Source of the DNA: Hawksworthiomyces lignivorus
Taxonomy: Eukaryota > Ascomycota > Sordariomycetes > Ophiostomatales > Ophiostomataceae
Reading direction: 5' to 3'
Length of the DNA: 64,000 nucleotides
NCBI GenBank assembly: GCA_002917075.1
Contig: NTMA01000091.1
Location: 62,001 to 126,000, forward strand
Shown: piece after piece, positions 51,707 through 64,000 of the stretch
Layout: each line of letters starts with the position of its first letter
Position numbering within the stretch: position 1 is the first letter of the stretch
Notes under the pieces: generated by a model
The model's input: the letters and a program-made list of their open reading frames with translations, nothing else
The model's database searches: none
Told to the model about the DNA's origin: nothing
Translations under genes and position numbers: made by a program

Positions 51707-54700
51707 ATGCCGCACTCCGACAATGGCGGACCGCTGGTCAAGCGGCAGAAGCTGAACGCCATCTCGAAGCCGCGATCCGAGACGTCGGCCATTGCTCGCG
51801 GATCGAACATTTTTGCGCCGTTTCGGGTAAGCTTCCATCCGGCTCTCGTGTTGAAAAAGTTCTTTTCTTGTACTGACATTTACTCAGACCGTCGGACTCG
51901 TGTCCCCTACCGGGGTGCCGTTTACCTCAATCCCCCGTGGCAAGACGACCTTCCAGATTACCACCTCGGTCGGCCGCTCTCTGCAGACCTATGATCTGAA
52001 ACGGGGTCTCAACCTCGTTTTCGTTACCCGTCCACAGACGCCACGCGACATAACGGCTACTTATGCGTGGAAAGAAAGGGTGTTTGCGGCTTGGGGTGGC
52101 GGCGAACAAGAAGAGGACGAGGAGGACGAGGAGGACGAGGAGGAGGAAGACGACGACAATGATAACGACAGCCAAAGACGAACAAATACCTCTCAAGGTT
52201 TTTGGGTTTTCCAGCGTGGCCGCAAGGTTGCTGAGATTCCGCTGCCGGCGGACCTGAACCAGCCCATCCGTCAGATCCTCATCTTCGGATCCTGGATTGT
52301 CGGCCTCGCACGCACCCGTATCGAGGTCTGGAAGTCATCGACTTATGAGCACTACACGACGCTGCAGCCAACAGCCTCGCAGCCCGGCAGCAATGAGCTG
52401 ACCGGCGGCATGTGTACCATGCCGACATATCTGAACAAGCTCTTCGTCGGTCGTGCCGACGGATGGGTGGAGATCTGGAACGTCAGCGCTGGCAAGCTGG
52501 TCTACACCATCCTACCGCCCGCTCCCAACTGTGGGGCTGTAACATGCCTTGAGCCGACTCCGGCGCTATCCCTCCTCGCGATCGCCTATTCCACGGGACC
52601 GCTGGTCATCCAGGACGTCTTGCACGACCAGACGTTGCTGGCCCTGGATGCCGGCACAGCAGGCGTGACCGGCGACGGCGAGAACGACGCACCAGTATGC
52701 AGCATCTCCTTTCGAACGGACGGCCGTGGTGCGGGCCAGGACGGCCGCAAGGACGGCGTCATGGCTACGGCGACGACTGCCAACGGCGACGTGACGTTCT
52801 GGGACCTAAACGGCGGGGGCCGGATTATGGGCGTCCTGCGGAGTGCACACAACCCGCCGTCGTCTGTCCCGGAGACAGCTGGCACTGAAGGGCCCAAGGG
52901 TTCTAAGGCGCTCATCGCGAAGGCAACAGCTGCTGCTACGGCCACACCCGTTGTGCGCGGCGGGATCAGCAAGATTGAGTTCCTCCCAGGCCAGCCGGTG
53001 ATCGTGACGAGCGGCCTCGACAACTCGCTCCGGTCATGGATCTTCGACGAGACGCCGTTCTCGCCCATCCCGCGGATTCTGCACACGCGCAGCGGCCACG
53101 CGGCGCCTGTCAACTGCCTCGAGTTCCTGCCATCCGACTTTGACGGCGCCGATGCTGGCAACAAGTGGCTGCTGAGCGGTGGCCTCGATCGCAGCCTGTG
53201 GGGATGGAGTCTGCGGCGCGACGGCCAGAGCAGCGAGCTGAGCCAGGGCAACATCCGGCAGAAGGCCAAGAAGGCGGGCATCCTGTCGGCGTCGGTGCTG
53301 CGGCACGGCCCGACTACGACGCTGGACGATCTGAAAGCGCCTGCGATCACGTGCATCGCATCGTCGCTCAACCGCGACGGCGGCATGGGCGCGCTGCCCG
53401 GCAAGCAGCAAATCTGGCAGAAGGTGGGACTGGACGGGCAGGGCAACCCGCTGAAGAACAAGGGCGGCAAGCCCAGCGATGCCGAGGTCAGCGGCATGAC
53501 CGGCTGGGAGAGCGTGGTGACGGCACACAAGGATGACGCGTGGGCGCGGACGTGGTTCTGGGGTCGCAAGCGTGCCGGGCGGTGGGCATTCCCGACGGGC
53601 GACCGGCAGCACGTTTCAACGGTGGCGATCAGCCCCTGCGGCAGTTTTGCGGTGGTTGGATCAAAGGGCGGCGCCATCGACATGTACAACCTGCAGTCTG
53701 GCTTGCACCGGCAGCGGTTCCCCTCGCGGTTGACGCCTGCGCAGGCACGGCAGCTCAAAGTGCAGCAGCAGCTTAGGCAGGCGGACAGTGTGGCACAGCT
53801 CCAGAGCCTGGCCACTACGGGTATGTCCTCGGCAGCCTCGGCGAAGCTGGCGAGCCTGGGTCTTAGCCCTGGCGCCGGCCGGCACACAAAGGCGGTGACC
53901 GGCCTGGTGGTCGACAGCATGGACAAGTATGTGGTCTCGTGCTCCCTCGACGGCATGATCAAGTTCTGGGACTTCTTGACCGGCCACCTGATCGACCAAA
54001 TAGACTGGTCCCCTCTGGGCGTGGCGGTGACGGGCTGCAGGTACCACGCGGCCAATGACTTGCTGGCGTTTGCCTGCGATGACAACACGATCCGGATAGT
54101 GGATCTGGAGACGCGGAAGACGATCCGTGTGTTGCACGCCGGACAAGTGGCAGACAGAGACAACCGGTCGAGAAATAACATCAACGACTTCTGCTTCTCC
54201 AACGACGGCCGCTGGATCGTCGCTGTGACACAGGACGATGCGCGCCTGCGCGTCTGGGACCTACCGACTAGCCACCTAATTGACTCAGTTCTGCTAGACC
54301 GCCCAGGTCGCGCTGTGGCGTTTTCAGGTACAGGTGAATACCTAGCAGTGGCGCCTGATGGCGCACTGGGCGTGCACATCTGGACGAACACGACGCTGTT
54401 TAGGCATGTGCCAACGCGGCAAGTAGTGGAGACGGAGGAGAAAGATACGTTGTCGTCCAAGAAGTCTCGCAAGGGAGTTGTAGCTGGACCGACAGCGTCT
54501 GGCGAAGGCGGAGTGGGTCTCATTGAGGCGGCTTTCGAAGATGAGGATAGCAAGAGAGAGGCTGGCGAAGAAGACGAGGACGTCGTGCCCCCGACCAACA
54601 TCCTTGATCAGCTCAGCGCCGACATGACCACGCTCAGTCTGGTGCCTCGCAGCCGCTGGCAGACGCTGCTGCACCTCGACGTGATCAAGCAGCGCAACAA

Positions 54701-55368
54701 GCCCAAGGAAGCGCCCAAGGCGCCGGAGAAGGCACCGTTCTTCCTTGGCACAGTTGGCTCAGCGGAGGCCGAGGCCGCCTCATTGGTGGCGGCAGGAGGA
54801 GATAAGACTGCAGAAGGTGGTTCGGCTACCAACGGCCCGAACGGTGGTGATCCTGCCAGATCTCGCATCCTCACGCTCGACCACACCCGCGCCCAGCAGG
54901 CATTCTCGTTGAAGCTCCACCAGGGAGCTGCTAACAACGACTGTAAGCTCGTCCCCTGCGACTCTAAAACTTGCCTAAAGAGATTTGTACGCTCCTGCTA
55001 ACAATGCAGACACACGTTTTGTGGACCACCTCAAGCAGCTGGGCCCCGCGCAGGCCGACCTGGAGCTCCGCTCGCTCGCGGCGGAGCACGGCGAGCTTGC
55101 TCTCTTCGTTCGGGCTATGACCAGCCGGCTGCGCGCACGCCGTGACTACGAATTGGTTCAGGCATGGATGACCGTCTTCTTGCGGCTGCACGGGAGTGTG
55201 GCAGTGGGTGTGGAAGGAGAAGATGAAGATGAGGATAGCAGAGGAGACAGCTTCACAGCAGCTTTGAAAGAGTGGAGAGTAGTGCAGGAGCAAGAGCGAA
55301 GCCGACTAGATGCGCTGGTGGGCTACTGCGGCGGCGTGGTGGGATTTTTGCGGAATCCGCGCAGCTAA
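51707..55368 (+). CDS. UTP21: U3 snoRNP WD40 protein Utp21 (WDR36 type)
   Basis: Exons 51707-51826, 51888-54942 and 55010-55368 encode 1177 residues (yeast Utp21 is 939). Utp21 is part of the UTP-B complex of the 90S pre-ribosome. Exon 1 ends SNIFAPFR and exon 2 continues TVGLVSPTGVPFTSIPRGKT, the conserved start of the first propeller. WD motifs include LLSGGLDRSLWGWSLRRDGQ, FAVVGSKGGAIDMYNLQSGL and VVSCSLDGMIKFWDF. The C-terminal Utp21 domain contains ILTLDHTRAQQAFSLKLHQG and, after the last intron, TRFVDHLKQLGPAQADLELR. Extra length is an acidic insertion (EEDEEDEEDEEEEDDD, near residue 110) and linkers with KKSRKG and AEAEAAS. Introns are 61 and 67 bp with TGCTAAC at the second. High GC3 gives a 671-codon antisense shadow. 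Confidence 0.93.
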
Positions 55369-57899
55369 GGCAGGTGCTAGTGGGAGCTTTTTGAACGGTT
55401 TACAAAATATATATAATTATGAGCATAGAAGATGGATATTCCTGAATGCCAATAGCATTTCGTTAAAGCGGGCATCCATCCTCCCTAAAACATCAACTGA
55501 GCTTTGTCCCCAGAAATCTTCTTCCCTGAAGTCTACGACGATCTTTTCGAGAGGTAATACGCTTTATTTATCGTCACTGCGAAAGGGGTTGTTGCACTTA
55601 TGGCTGTGATTGTCTTACGTATCACCACCAGCGAACCCCCAAAGCCATATGTCATTCTAGGAAAGTGAGCACGTGTGATATTGCTATTTTAGGGGGGGGG
55701 AGAGAGGGAGGGCGTGTTCCCATCACCTTGCCTTACCGCAAGGCGGGCGTCTCTCGGTGACAGAAAGAAGAAAAGTGATCGATCGGACATGAACCCCCAT
55801 GCGAACCATGCAGTCGGATGGCGGTCCCTTTTTTCCTTTTCCTGGGTGTTCATGCACGCAATCGATAGCTAGAAATAACAACGGAGAAAGAGAGGACCAG
55901 CCAGGCTTTTTATATTGCCTCTATAAAATATAAAAAACTCTGCCAACCGCCCATTTCCTTCTGCTCTTCTACTTTTGTGTCTCACTTTGCTATTTCGACC
56001 CAATTCACAGTTTTTTGGATAGGCAAAAAAACTGTCCTGGCTCCACCAGACCCGCTGTCACAAGTCTACATGTTGCTTACGCTTAAAAGACGTCTTGACC
56101 AATGTGAATTGATTTCCCTACTGCTCAAGCTCTTTTCGCTCCCGCTCCCCGCCACTTCGTGTTACTAGAGGTCGTCTGGTCCATTTTCGCCCCCTTCTCT
56201 ACTGGCCAGTCACCCCGTGGCTCTGCTGTGCGCTTCCGATTCGTCGACAGCGGAGGATAACGCCGGCTCTTTCTTGTCGTTTTAAGCGTCAAAGGAAAAC
56301 GAATGTGCACTGCGCGTACGGAGAATTGCTCCAAATTCCTTACCAATGCCGGGACATGATCACATTAAAGAAAACGTCATGCCGCATAGATATCCCACAA
56401 TGACAGCCAAACCCGCAAAAAAAAAAGAAAGAAAAAAGGACCAAAAAAAAAAAAAAACTGGCCATGGCCAATGCCAAAACGCAGAAATATTGAGCTCACC
56501 AGATCCGCGATAAAAGTTATCTCCATGTCCAAGGGCTGTCTAAATACTCAATGGCTTTGTGTATTACGTGCGCACTCCCAATTTCGATCTTATCTCAGTA
56601 AGGACATTTTGCGACCTTTTTTTTACACCGGTTAGCACGTTCCCTGCCAACGCCAACAAAGGAATTGCATCTCTAACACCTACCTTTAGCATGACCCGTA
56701 GTGTACAACTTCCCGCAGGATGGCTTTTGTCCAGCAGCTAAGCTTCACTATTTTGGAGCAGTTTATTTGACATAGGCAATATGAGTCCCATTCTCTCCAA
56801 GCCCTACAATCGCCCCAATCTTCAATCATTGGACTTCCAAAATTCGCCTCCCCTTCTATTCTAATATCAGATTCGATCTTTTTCTTCTCCTCCTCTTCTT
56901 CTCTTCATCTCCCTTCTCTTGTCGGGTACTCTTCAGCCTGCAAATCGTCGTCTCCCTGGCCAATGCCCGATATCCACATATTACCTGGACTGTGCGGAAC
57001 TGACAGCAAAACAATGAACACGGCAAATAAGTCAACAAGACGACTCACTAAGAACCAATAATAGACGAAATTTCTCTCTTTCTGCTCCTTTGGGCTCTTT
57101 GCCTTTTTTTAATACCCTCCGGCCGCCGGAGGCGCGAGAGAGAGACGGTGTGCAGTCTATATAGGTTCTAGTTTATAGTTCCTCTTCTATAGTGCCCTTT
57201 CTCTGCCTTTTCTCTAAATCTCTCGCTATCTCCTACGTCTGTCGCCCATCGCGTTCTACGGCCTGGACTCGCCTTGTCATACCGAAAAAGTTGGTTCTTT
57301 TTTTTAGTCTGGCACTTCACCATTAGTTCATTAGCTCCATCCTCACAGGAAAGGATTTCCCTTTTGTCTAGTTTTCGAGTCTTTGGCTCCCTTTCCGCCA
57401 CCCGTTGTTTCTTGACAAGCTGAACAAGCTATTTCTCTCCGTTGCTAGCACATGCTCTTGTTCTCTTCTCTTCCTTCTTTTTTTTCCAACCTCGTATTTG
57501 AGAGAAACAAAAAGAGAAGAGCTGTTACCGGGTTTTTTAACGCACCGATAACAGCAATATTAACGCCTCTCCCCCACCCACTGCAGCTTTCCTTCACAGC
57601 TCGCTATCGCAGTTACCATCTCGGCAATCCTTAGTCGCCTTCCTTGGCTTAGGAGGATACTGCCTGGTTGGCCGTTGCTGCCTTTTTGATATACAATTGG
57701 CTTGGTATTTTGAGCATCTTTCTCTTTATCGCCATCGACTTCTTCTCTTCCTCAGCTTTAATTAGACGACGTCACTCGGCGCTTTTCTGGTGCCATCTAC
57801 AGTCGAATACACACACACACACACACACAAAATAAAGAGGGAGCCAAAATCAACTGTCCAAAGACCCTGAATTCTGGGCTGTGAGACAGGTCATTTAGC
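55369..57899. other. 2.5-kb spacer, UTP21 / VIP1
   Basis: 3' UTR of UTP21, then mixed DNA with A-runs near 56,419-56,430 and 56,444-56,457. From about 56,560 rightwards the plus strand is pyrimidine-rich and forms the VIP1 promoter and leader, with an (AC)10 microsatellite at 57809-57829. No ORF with coding character. Confidence 0.65.
57809..57829. repeat. (AC)10 microsatellite
   Basis: Ten AC dinucleotides in the leader of VIP1, about 70 bp before its start codon. Confidence 0.9.
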
Positions 57900-60800
57900 A
57901 TGTCCCACCCCAGTCTTCCAACTGAGCCCGAAGCGGAACCCCTCCTTGTCACTGATTCAGTCTCTGGCTCTGGGTCGGCTCACCGCTCTGCTTCTGGATC
58001 TGCGGTTGTTGCTGTGGGTACCTCCTCCTCTTCAACCTCTTCGGCCTCACCGACTGCCGCAACACTCCGCACTGAGCATGGCGAAACTCCGACTCCAGTT
58101 CAACCAAGTCTGGCCGATGCCAATGTTAGTGCTACGGACTCCGCGACTCTAGCAAGCGGGACCGAGCCCGCCACGGCCGCTGGTGTGACATTGACTCAAA
58201 CTTCGGCTTCTACTCCAATCTCGGTCGCAGCTATTCCCCCAACCCCTACTCCAGGTTCTACGCCTGCTCTCTCTGCCTCGGTCACAAGCCTTCCTCCGTC
58301 TCCGACTACGGCCCAGCCGATTTCGGCACCAGCCATTGATGGGCCTTCTGGGCGGGTTGTGTCTCCTCTGGCCATCCAAACAAATGGAGTTGGCAGTCCA
58401 GCCCCGCGCTCCGCACAGCCAGCGCGCTCAAGGAGCCGTGTGAAGCGTCGATTTAGTGGAAGTACAGCACCAAGTAGCCACAGCCCAAGCAGTGACCGAA
58501 ACCATCAGCATCACAAAAAGGAGAAGGAAGAAGTACGCAAGGCGCCGCTCGGCATCATTGGTATCTGCGCCCTAGACGCCAAAGCTCGTAGCAAGCCGAG
58601 CCGTAACATTCTGAACCGTCTGATATCTAAGAGCGAATTTGACGTTGTCGTATTTGGCGACAAGGTGATTCTGGACGAAGCAGTTGAGAACTGGCCAATG
58701 TGGTAGGTACCCCTTTCTCTCGAGTCGCAGCTTTGTGTCTCTTCTAAGTTTCATCATTCGATGTTTTCGCCTTCTGACAATAACAGCGATTATCTGATCT
58801 CATTTTATTCGGACGGTTTCCCCTTGGACAAAGCCATTGCCTACGTCAAGGCGCGAAAGCCTTTCTGCGTCAACGATGTTCCGCTTCAAAAGATTCTTTG
58901 GGATCGTCGCGCTTGTCTTCGTCTCCTCGACAAAATTGGCGTGCCTACGCCGCAGCGGCTCGAAGTCACCCGCGATGGCGGACCCTCTATTCTCACCCCT
59001 GACATTGCTCGCCACATCCGCGATATTGGCGGCGTGACACTTGAACCCACTGACCCGGCCAAGAATCCACCCCCTCAGAAAGTCGAACTGCTGGACGATG
59101 GTGATGTGCTTTGTGTCGACGGCAAGATCATCCGGAAGCCCTTTGTTGAAAAGCCAACCAGCGGTGAAGACCACAACATCATCATTTATTTCCCAAAGTC
59201 TGCTGGCGGCGGCGCCCGGAAGCTCTTCCGCAAGATTGGAAATAAGAGCTCGGAATATTTTGAAGACCTCAATACCCCCCGAGCCTTGACTCAACCGAAC
59301 GACAGCTTCATCTATGAAAAATTTATGCATGTCGAGAACGCTGAGGACGTCAAAGCCTACACTGTGGGCCCTACATACTGCCATGCCGAGACGCGGAAAT
59401 CGCCCGTCGTTGATGGCATTGTGCGCCGCAACACGCATGGCAAAGAAATCCGTTATGTCACGCCTCTCAACAACGAGGAGCGAGAAATGGCAAGCAAAAT
59501 CTCAATTGCCTTTGGCCAGCGTGTCTGCGGCTTTGATCTACTTCGCGCCAATGGCAAGAGCTATGTCATTGATGTCAATGGCTGGAGCTTTGTTAAAGAT
59601 AACGATGATTACTACGGCCATTGTGCTAACATCCTAAAGGAGATGTTTGTCAATGAAAGGTTGCGAAAGACAGCTGCAGCTGCAGCTGCGGCAGCAGCAG
59701 CGGCGGCGGCGGCAGCGGCGGCAGCGGCGGCGGCGGCGGCGGCAGCGCCTGCAAATACCGCGTCTAGCAGTGCTTTACCAGCAAGTGTTGCAAGTACCTC
59801 GACACCTCCTACATCTTCACCCATGATCCAGGACGGTGAATTCCATAGTGCCACTCAGAAAGAGACTCATCAGAATACGGCAACGGACAAGGATATCTCT
59901 CAGGGTACTCGATCTGGAAGCAGCGGAAGCCTAGTGTCCAACGTTTTATCTGCCGACAAACAAGAGCAGCGCCATCCACTTCAACCCCAAGACGTCAACT
60001 TTGCCAGTTCTACTACTTTACCACCTTCCAACTCACTATCGGCAGGCTCTCTAATGGTCTCTTCAACGACATCAGCGAGTCTTGCAAGTACGGACGGTGG
60101 TCATAGTATATTTAATGGTAGTATTTCATCGACAGCACCGTCTACTGTGCCTCCAACGCCGAACTTTGGTGATCATCCATTTGAAGAGGAGGCTGAAAAG
60201 CCGCCGCCGCCACCACCAGCCCACGCATGGAAGCTCAAGGGCGTGGTGTCTGTCATTCGCCACGCAGACCGCACTCCGAAACAAAAATACAAGTTTACGT
60301 TTCACACCGAGCCCTTCATTGAGCTTCTTAAGGGTCATCAGGAAGAGGTGTTACTGATTGGTGAGGCCGCCCTTGCAAGCGTTGCCAATGCTGTTGACAT
60401 CGCAATCCGCGCTGGCATTGAAGACCGCGGAAAGCTGCTGTCGCTCCGTAATGTACTCGTCCGGAAGGGTTCTTGGCCCGGGACCAAGGTGCAGATCAAG
60501 CCAATGTTTCGCAAGAAGAAGACGGTACCTGACGAGCCTGTATTCCCACCGGTAGTGGAACAAGTCGCTGCCAACGACGTCACTCCCACTGAAGCCTCGA
60601 CGATGGTGCCCTCTCCATTTGGAGAACTCAACGACCAGACTAATGTGGCTGACGACCAATATGCGCCAAGATTGCCCCCTCGCCGCCATGATTCGCTGTC
60701 TGGTGTAACGATGTCCAAGTTTACCGCGGCCGAGAACAGTCTTGTACTTGACAAACTGCAGCTCATTGTCAAATGGGGCGGAGAGCCGACCCATTCTGCT

Positions 60801-63000
60801 CGCTACCAGGCACAAGAGTTGGGCGACAACATGCGCAACGACTACCAACTTCTCAACCGTGACATTCTCGAGGAAGTGCACGTTTTCAGCAGCTCCGAAC
60901 GTCGTGTCACCACCAGCGCCCAGATCTGGGCGTCTGCTTTCCTGGGAGAAAAGGACCTGCCAGAAGATTTTATCACTATCCGAAAGGATCTCTTGGACGA
61001 CTCGAATGCCGCCAAGGATGAGATGGACAAGGTCAAGAAGAAGCTCAAAGGCTTGCTCCGCAAAGACAATGAACGCCCGCCGCAGTTTGCTTGGCCTGAC
61101 AATATGCCCGAGCCGTCTGAGGTGCAGACGCGTGTCGTTCAGCTGATGAACTTCCATCGCCGAGTCATGCAGTACAATTACACAAAACTCAAGGGCCCCA
61201 ACGGTAGCAGCACTAACCTTAACGGAAGCGGATCTAGCAGCAACGGCATCCCAATACAGTCTCGTACTCCCAGTTTCGAAAAGCCGGGCACCACCGGCAT
61301 CCAGACGGCTGCCTCCAGTTCGAGCACCATTCATGGCGGTATCATTGGCGGCCGCCAAAGTACTGACGGCGGATCTAACATTGAGTCAAGACCAAGCGCT
61401 TTGTCACTTAATAGCTCCATCGCGCAGGCCAACGCTGTGAACGGAATCCAGTCGCGCTGGTGTTCTGGCGAAGACGCCGAGCTCTTCCGGGAACGCTGGG
61501 ATAAGCTGTTTGCAGAGTTTTGTGATCTGGAAAAGGTTGACCCGAGCAAGATCTCCGAGCTATACGATACGATGAAATTCGACGCTCTACATAACCGTGC
61601 TTTTCTGGAATGGGTGTTTACGCCACCAAAGCATATGCTTGAAGAAGAAGATTGGCTCGGAAATAACAGTTCTAGTGGCAGCAACGGCAGTGGAAAGACG
61701 CCCTCGCCTCATCTTTCGTCGCCCCTCTCGATCCAGAAGGATCCCCAGTCCTCGGCAGCTCCGACGTCACATCCGGCGTCGAACCCAACGTCGACCCAAA
61801 CATCTCCTCCACCCCCATTTTCGATACCAAAAGCTAATTCCGCCCTCGAAGAGCGTTTATCATATGAGAGCGGACGGCCATCAACGGCTAGCAGCGCGAC
61901 AAGCCGAACAACTCTTAGTGAAAAAGAACAAAGTGGCAAGGATGTCAAAGCCGATATCCACAACACTAGTAACATCAATACTAGCACCGGAAACAGCGGC
62001 AGCGGCAGCGGCAGCGGCAGCGGCAGCGGCAGCAGCAGCAACAAAGTCGCCGTCAAGCGCATCTTCCGACGTCGATCGTGGATGACTGGACTCCGTCACG
62101 CTAACGATCCGCCGCCGGCAGAGCAGTACTTTCATCTGTATAAGGGCACCAACAGTTCGAATGTAACCAAGACAGATGCACGCTTCGAACCGCTACGTGA
62201 GCTGTATCAACTGGCCAAAGTGCTCTTTGACTTTATCTGCCCACAAGAATATGGCATTTCTGACAGCGAGAAGCTGGAGATTGGTCTCCTCACCTCGCTG
62301 CCGCTACTCAAAGAGATTGTACAGGATCTCGAAGACATGCAAGCCTCGGACGAAGTCAAGTCCTTCTTTTACTTCACCAAAGAGTCGCATATCTATACCC
62401 TGCTGAATTGCATTTTGGAGGGCGGCATCGAGACCAAGATCACCCGAGCATCCATTCCGGAACTGGACTACCTGTCACAGATCTGCTTCGAGCTGTATGA
62501 GTCCGAAACGAGCCGACCGCAGCGCAACGACATGAGCAGCCCCGGCGGGAGTGGGAGTGATGGCCACGAAAGCGACAGCGCCATCGAAACCTCGACCTAC
62601 CAGTACAGCATCCGCATCACCATCAGCCCAGGCTGTCATGTCTACGACCCGCTAGACGTCCAGTTGGATAGCCGCCATTGCATTAGCTGTGCGCCACGCC
62701 GCAGCCTGACTTCACACAATGACTGGAAGACGGTCATTGAGACTCTGCGAGGGCGTTTCCATGAGTACGTCCATGTCATTCAAATATAAAGATTCCCTAC
62801 CTCGTCGTCTGAGAAAGCATGTCGCTAACAAAATTATTAGGGTCAAACTGCCAAAGTCGTTCTTGGCTGTCAATTTATCAGATGCTTTCACCTTCCAGGA
62901 AAAGCAGTCTAGCGACTGTGATGCACAAGACAGCAAGGATGGCCTGGAAATGAAAGCTGCGGCAAAGGCACCAAAGAGTGTTCAGGACGCTGACGACTAG
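57900..63000 (+). CDS. VIP1: Inositol hexakisphosphate / diphosphoinositol kinase-phosphatase (Vip1/Asp1, PPIP5K)
   Basis: Exons 57900-58702, 58787-62764 and 62841-63000 give 1646 residues, long for fungal Vip1/Asp1. It makes 1-diphosphoinositol phosphates and, through its second domain, removes them. The first ~210 residues are a disordered Ser/Thr/Pro region. The ATP-grasp kinase domain starts at [20 protein letters not shown] and contains [20 protein letters not shown] (formed across intron 1), [20 protein letters not shown] and [14 protein letters not shown] blocks ending [14 protein letters not shown] linker with an Ala25 run (from about residue 564) follows. The histidine-phosphatase domain has RHADRTPK (759-766) and [15 protein letters not shown]. 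Ser/Gly repeats interrupt it. The C-terminus [15 protein letters not shown] is made by intron 2. Introns are 84 and 76 bp. Confidence 0.93.
59673..59747 (+). repeat. GCN trinucleotide repeat encoding Ala25
   Basis: 25 consecutive Ala codons (GCT, GCA, GCG mixed) inside VIP1, in the linker between kinase and phosphatase domains. Mixed codons argue for some age and against a recent pure expansion. Confidence 0.9.
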
Positions 63001-64000
63001 TACCAATGGCTAGAATTCGACCTGTCACTTCTTGGAGATCCTCTTTTTTTACCACCTTGGAATTCCAGCGCCACATGTGGATCGAAGTTTGGATTTGGAG
63101 CAGTAACATGATGCCCATGAAGGAAAAGGGTCAAACGAAAATAGGGGAGAAAATGGCCTTAAAAAAAGGCCTAGGTAAGGGCTGTTCTGGGCTTCTATTT
63201 TTTTTCTGCCGTATGGAAATAATCACAGCAAAGGATGAGAGGAGAAACCTATATCGTTCGCTCCTAAAAGGATAACGATTGTGCTTCGTCTTGGAGCTCG
63301 CATTTCATGACGCCATTAAGCTCGGAAGGCGACAAGGTGAGCTTCTGGAGGTTTACCTACCCCGAGGAAAACGCCGAAACGCAATATTTGAACTCGGAAA
63401 GCAAAGCGAGAGTGGAAGGCCTAAGTATTTAGATAGTGCGAGGTGTGACGGCAAGGTGCATTGCATATGTGCATGTCTTTGCTTTTTCCTGTTTTCATTT
63501 CTTTTTAGTCCTTTTTCTTTACGTACACGCTCGATTGTACGCAAGACATATGCGTTCATAGACTCGGACATATTAGAGTAAGACGAAGGGAACTAAACTT
63601 TCGGTTGCTAGAGAAGCAGCTGTTGGTGGATAGCAATGGGATTATTGGGGATAGAGATGGATACCGGGACAGTGAGTGAGACAGAAATAAAATAAGAACC
63701 CAGTAGGACGGACGACAAACACAGTGGGGGGAGGTTAAACTGGTAATACTTAGCGAGATGGTTCAAAATAGAGTATAGGCCACGTACAAGCACAAGCGCC
63801 CTTCCTTTTTTCCATTGTGCTTTTTTAAACAAGTCAATCTGAAATTACGTGTTGGGCTTGCAATATCAAAGCCGGTGGCGTATTATGAAATCGGTACGCT
63901 CGACTTCAGCCCTAGCGATCTGAAACGAGACTGCCAAAAGAACGAACGGCGCTACAATGGAAATCATTAGATTCTAGACGTGTAAGTCATCATATACATG
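63001..64000. other. 1.0 kb downstream of VIP1
   Basis: VIP1 3' UTR and intergenic DNA up to the window edge. T-run near 63,199-63,206. ORFs here (about 60-100 codons) have no recognised domain. Whether another gene begins beyond the edge cannot be told. Confidence 0.5.

Noticed and set aside
52586..54601. 671-codon minus-strand ORF across UTP21
   Set aside because: Shadow of the long UTP21 exon; Ser/Arg/Pro-rich with no domain.
60351..61358. 335-codon minus-strand ORF inside VIP1
   Set aside because: Antisense to the conserved phosphatase domain; no motif.

Overview
The window is nuclear DNA of a filamentous ascomycete (Pezizomycotina; the protein set would fit a sordariomycete, but this is not proven). 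It carries housekeeping genes of eukaryotic type (spliceosome, ribosome biogenesis, tubulin folding, mRNA decapping). Its introns are 55-261 bp, with GTATGT/GTAAGT-like donors and CTAAC/CTGAC branch sites. There are no operons, and wide pyrimidine-rich spacers lie between genes. I saw no tRNA, rRNA, CRISPR array or intact transposon.

Layout, left to right: a five-exon acylphosphatase (131-666, +) converges on the splicing helicase PRP16 (734-3853, -), which is divergent from the WD40 ribosome-biogenesis factor PWP1 (4212-5957, +). After a 3.8 kb spacer comes a conserved fungal protein of unknown role (9771-10805, +). A second large spacer leads to vacuolar endopolyphosphatase PPN1 (14880-17312, +), mitochondrial glycine-cleavage T-protein GCV1 (18361-19716, -), a small unknown protein (21518-21958, -) and tubulin cofactor D (23846-28198, +). 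An 8.4 kb gene-poor stretch (28199-36640) holds only weak ORFs.

The right half is denser: a conserved unknown protein (36641-37975, +), histidinol-phosphatase HIS2 (39043-40224, +), scavenger decapping enzyme DCS1 (40630-41779, +), a GILT-family thiol reductase (41942-42896, -), a divergent hexokinase-family protein (44919-46901, +), a small secreted protein (48130-48772, +), an HpcH/HpaI aldolase (48924-49985, -) divergent from a flavin-reductase-like protein (50549-51340, +), UTP21 (51707-55368, +) and the inositol-pyrophosphate synthase VIP1/Asp1 (57900-63000, +). Fourteen multi-exon or single-exon genes could be assigned a family; exon joins were worked out from reading phase, splice signals and family motifs.

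Functional threads: ribosome biogenesis (PWP1, UTP21), RNA processing and decay (PRP16, DCS1), phosphate/polyphosphate physiology (PPN1, VIP1, acylphosphatase) and primary metabolism (GCV1, HIS2). These are mostly housekeeping genes, and nothing shows that they form one unit. The most distinctive signals are the aldolase/flavin-reductase divergent pair with a 23-bp palindrome and a CGG-N3-CCG site in its shared promoter; two micro-exons (13 and 18 nt) that carry or split key motifs; a GILT protein with C-x5-C in place of CxxC; a hexokinase-family protein with changed sugar-binding motifs; and recurrent palindromic words in the spacers. No convincing wholly new system was found.
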